64,000 bases of DNA from JAKFDK01 sp036676195. Lineage in GTDB: Bacteria > Bacillota > Sulfobacillia > Symbiobacteriales > ZC4RG38. Where the stretch lies: the NCBI GenBank assembly GCA_036676195.1, contig JAKFDK010000099.1:1-64000 (forward strand), given 5' to 3'. Below the pieces are notes generated by a model. That model was not told where the DNA came from and searched no databases. It was given only the letters and a program-made list of their open reading frames with translations. Of this stretch, positions 62,540 to 64,000 are shown piece after piece. Made by a program: the position numbers and the translations under genes. Each line of letters begins with the position of its first letter. Position 1 is the first letter of the stretch.

Positions 62540-64000
62540 TTAAAGGTCTGAATCGTCTTCCAGTTCCTCGCCAGTATCCAGATCGTCGTCGATGCGACGG
62601 CTGCCCCTGTCGGCCCCGCCGATCCCCACCTTGCGTGCGGCTCCGCGGCCACCACGATTCAAACCGGGGATATCGTCCTCGCCGACCGCTCCGAGGTCGT
62701 CTTCGCCGTCGTAATCGGGCTCCGCATCCTCACCCGCGGTATGCCCGACTGCTGCGGGACGGCGGGCCTTGGCTGCGACCCGAGCGATCTCCGCCAAATC
62801 CTCGTCGCCGCCGTCGGCTACCAGGTCAGCGTCCTCTTCATCGGCGTCCTCATCGGCGTCAATTTCCCCGCCGGTTCCCTCGCGCCGCTCGGCACCAAAG
62901 TTCTCGTCCGGTACGGGCAGATCCAGCTCCCGGGCAGTTTCATGGAAGTCTTCATCGACATCCTTGATCTCAATCTCCTGGTCGTCCTCCGTCAGGATTT
63001 TGACGTCCAGGCACAGAGATTGAAGTTCCTTGATGAGCACCTTGAAGGATTCAGGCACGCCCGGTTCAGGGACGTTTTCACCCTTGACAATCGCCTCATA
63101 TGTCTTCACACGGCCAACTACGTCGTCGGACTTGACCGTCAGCAGCTCCTGCAGGGTGTAGGCAGCCCCATACGCCTCCAGAGCCCAGACTTCCATCTCA
63201 CCGAACCGCTGGCCGCCAAACTGGGCCTTGCCGCCCAGCGGCTGCTGGGTAACCAGAGAGTAGGGTCCGGTGGAGCGGGCGTGGATCTTGTCGTCTACCA
63301 GGTGGGCTAGCTTCAGCATGTACGCGTTGCCGACCGTGACCTTGTTGTCAAAGTACTCACCGGTCCGCCCGTCGCGCAGGGCAATCTTCCCCGTGGGCGG
63401 CAAGCCCGCCTTCACCAGCATGCCTTTGATATCTTCCTCGGTGGCACCGTCGAAGACCGGGCTGGCCACACGCATCCCCATCAGACGAGCCGCCCAGCCC
63501 AGGTGAACCTCCAGGATCTGCCCGATGTTCATTCGGGACGGCACACCCAGGGGTGAAAGAATGATGTCCACCGGCGTTCCGTCCGGGAGGAACGGCATGT
63601 CCTCCTCCGGCAGAATCACCGAAATAACACCCTTGTTACCGTGGCGGCCTGCCATCTTGTCGCCCTGGCTGATCTTGCGCTTCTGGGCGATGTATACCCG
63701 CACTAACTGGTTCACGCCCGGCGGCAATTCATCCCCGTTCTCACGGGTAAACACCTTGACGTCTACCACGATGCCGGCTTCGCCGTGCGGTACCCGAAGA
63801 GAGGTGTCGCGGACTTCGCGGGCTTTTTCGCCGAAGATCGCCCGCAACAGGCGCTCTTCTGCCGTGAGCTCCGTTTCACCCTTGGGCGTAACCTTGCCCA
63901 CCAGGATATCGCCGGGGCGCACTTCGGCGCCGATGCGGATGATTCCCCGTTCGTCCAGGTCCTTGAGCACATCCTCGCCAACGTTAGGAATATCACGGGT
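62540..64000 (-). CDS. rpoB: RNA polymerase beta subunit (partial, C-terminal part)
   Basis: The 486 codons in view are the C-terminal part; the gene runs off the right edge with its 5' end outside. The frame reads through the edge as TRDIPNVGEDVLKDLDERG. Motifs seen: KMAGRHGNKGVIS, GGKAQFGGQRFGEMEVWALE and ELLTVKSDDVVGR. After the usual end, about 120 residues rich in Asp and Glu follow (GEDAEPDYDGEDDLG), then a basic Gly/Arg part and a final acidic stretch. Stop at 62540. Confidence 0.97.
   Translation of the reverse strand, partial: TRDIPNVGEDVLKDLDERGIIRIGAEVRPGDILVGKVTPKGETELTAEERLLRAIFGEKAREVRDTSLRVPHGEAGIVVDVKVFTRENGDELPPGVNQLVRVYIAQKRKISQGDKMAGRHGNKGVISVILPEEDMPFLPDGTPVDIILSPLGVPSRMNIGQILEVHLGWAARLMGMRVASPVFDGATEEDIKGMLVKAGLPPTGKIALRDGRTGEYFDNKVTVGNAYMLKLAHLVDDKIHARSTGPYSLVTQQPLGGKAQFGGQRFGEMEVWALEAYGAAYTLQELLTVKSDDVVGRVKTYEAIVKGENVPEPGVPESFKVLIKELQSLCLDVKILTEDDQEIEIKDVDEDFHETARELDLPVPDENFGAERREGTGGEIDADEDADEEDADLVADGGDEDLAEIARVAAKARRPAAVGHTAGEDAEPDYDGEDDLGAVGEDDIPGLNRGGRGAARKVGIGGADRGSRRIDDDLDTGEELEDDSDL

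Overview
The window is a bacterial chromosome segment of fairly high G+C, most likely from a spore-forming member of the Firmicutes in the Symbiobacterium/Clostridia-like group. The evidence is the contiguous rpoB-rpoC-L7Ae-rpsL-rpsG-fusA-tuf-S10-spc-alpha-ecfA1-ecfA2-ecfT-truA-rplM-rpsI order, a SipW/TasA-type operon, a CwlD-type amidase, and many GTG/TTG starts behind AGGAGG-like ribosome sites. No tRNA, rRNA, CRISPR array or insertion sequence was found.

Region 1 (1-8410) is an accessory catabolic regulon, all on the minus strand. It has three transcription units. The first holds a protein of unknown function and a regulator with a winged helix and an FCD ligand domain. The second holds a four-subunit 2-oxoacid:ferredoxin oxidoreductase and an FAD oxidoreductase. 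The third holds a fold-type I PLP enzyme, an 80-residue protein and a B12-binding protein that resembles the Rossmann domain of the KamE/OraE aminomutases and runs off the left edge. Each unit has one or two copies of a palindrome, GCTCATCAnTGATGAGT, upstream. I read this as ferredoxin-linked, B12-dependent degradation of an amino acid or related substrate; the substrate is not known.

Region 2 (8411-30760) is mixed. It carries a superoxide dismutase with a proline-rich N-terminal extension, a Crp/Fnr regulator, a MIP18-type protein, an XPB-like helicase, an exported-protein/sipW/TasA-like operon, and a molybdate transporter (modA, modB, XRE-PBP regulator) with no modC nearby. These are followed by nagB, a rhodanese under a CsoR/CstR-like operator, a FlK-like thioesterase, an htrA protease behind a CIRCE element, and a methyltransferase. 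The region ends with a glycine-rich repeat protein, a glycosyltransferase divergent from a glycogen-debranching-type glucosidase, an MFS transporter, a large secreted propeller/PKD protein and a CwlD amidase.

Region 3 (30782-64000) is the ribosomal and transcription supercluster, all on the minus strand, from the C-terminal part of rpoB at the right edge down to rpsI. A promoter of TTGACG-17-TACAAT form precedes the L7Ae gene, and a TTGACA-17-TAAAAT promoter precedes rplM-rpsI with a leader of about 145 nt. Three genes (a small MLFGAFP protein, an RsmC-like methyltransferase and a metallo-beta-lactamase-fold hydrolase) lie between rpoC and the L7Ae gene. Ribosomal protein S3 has a long Gly/Arg/Pro-rich tail and RpoB a long acidic tail.
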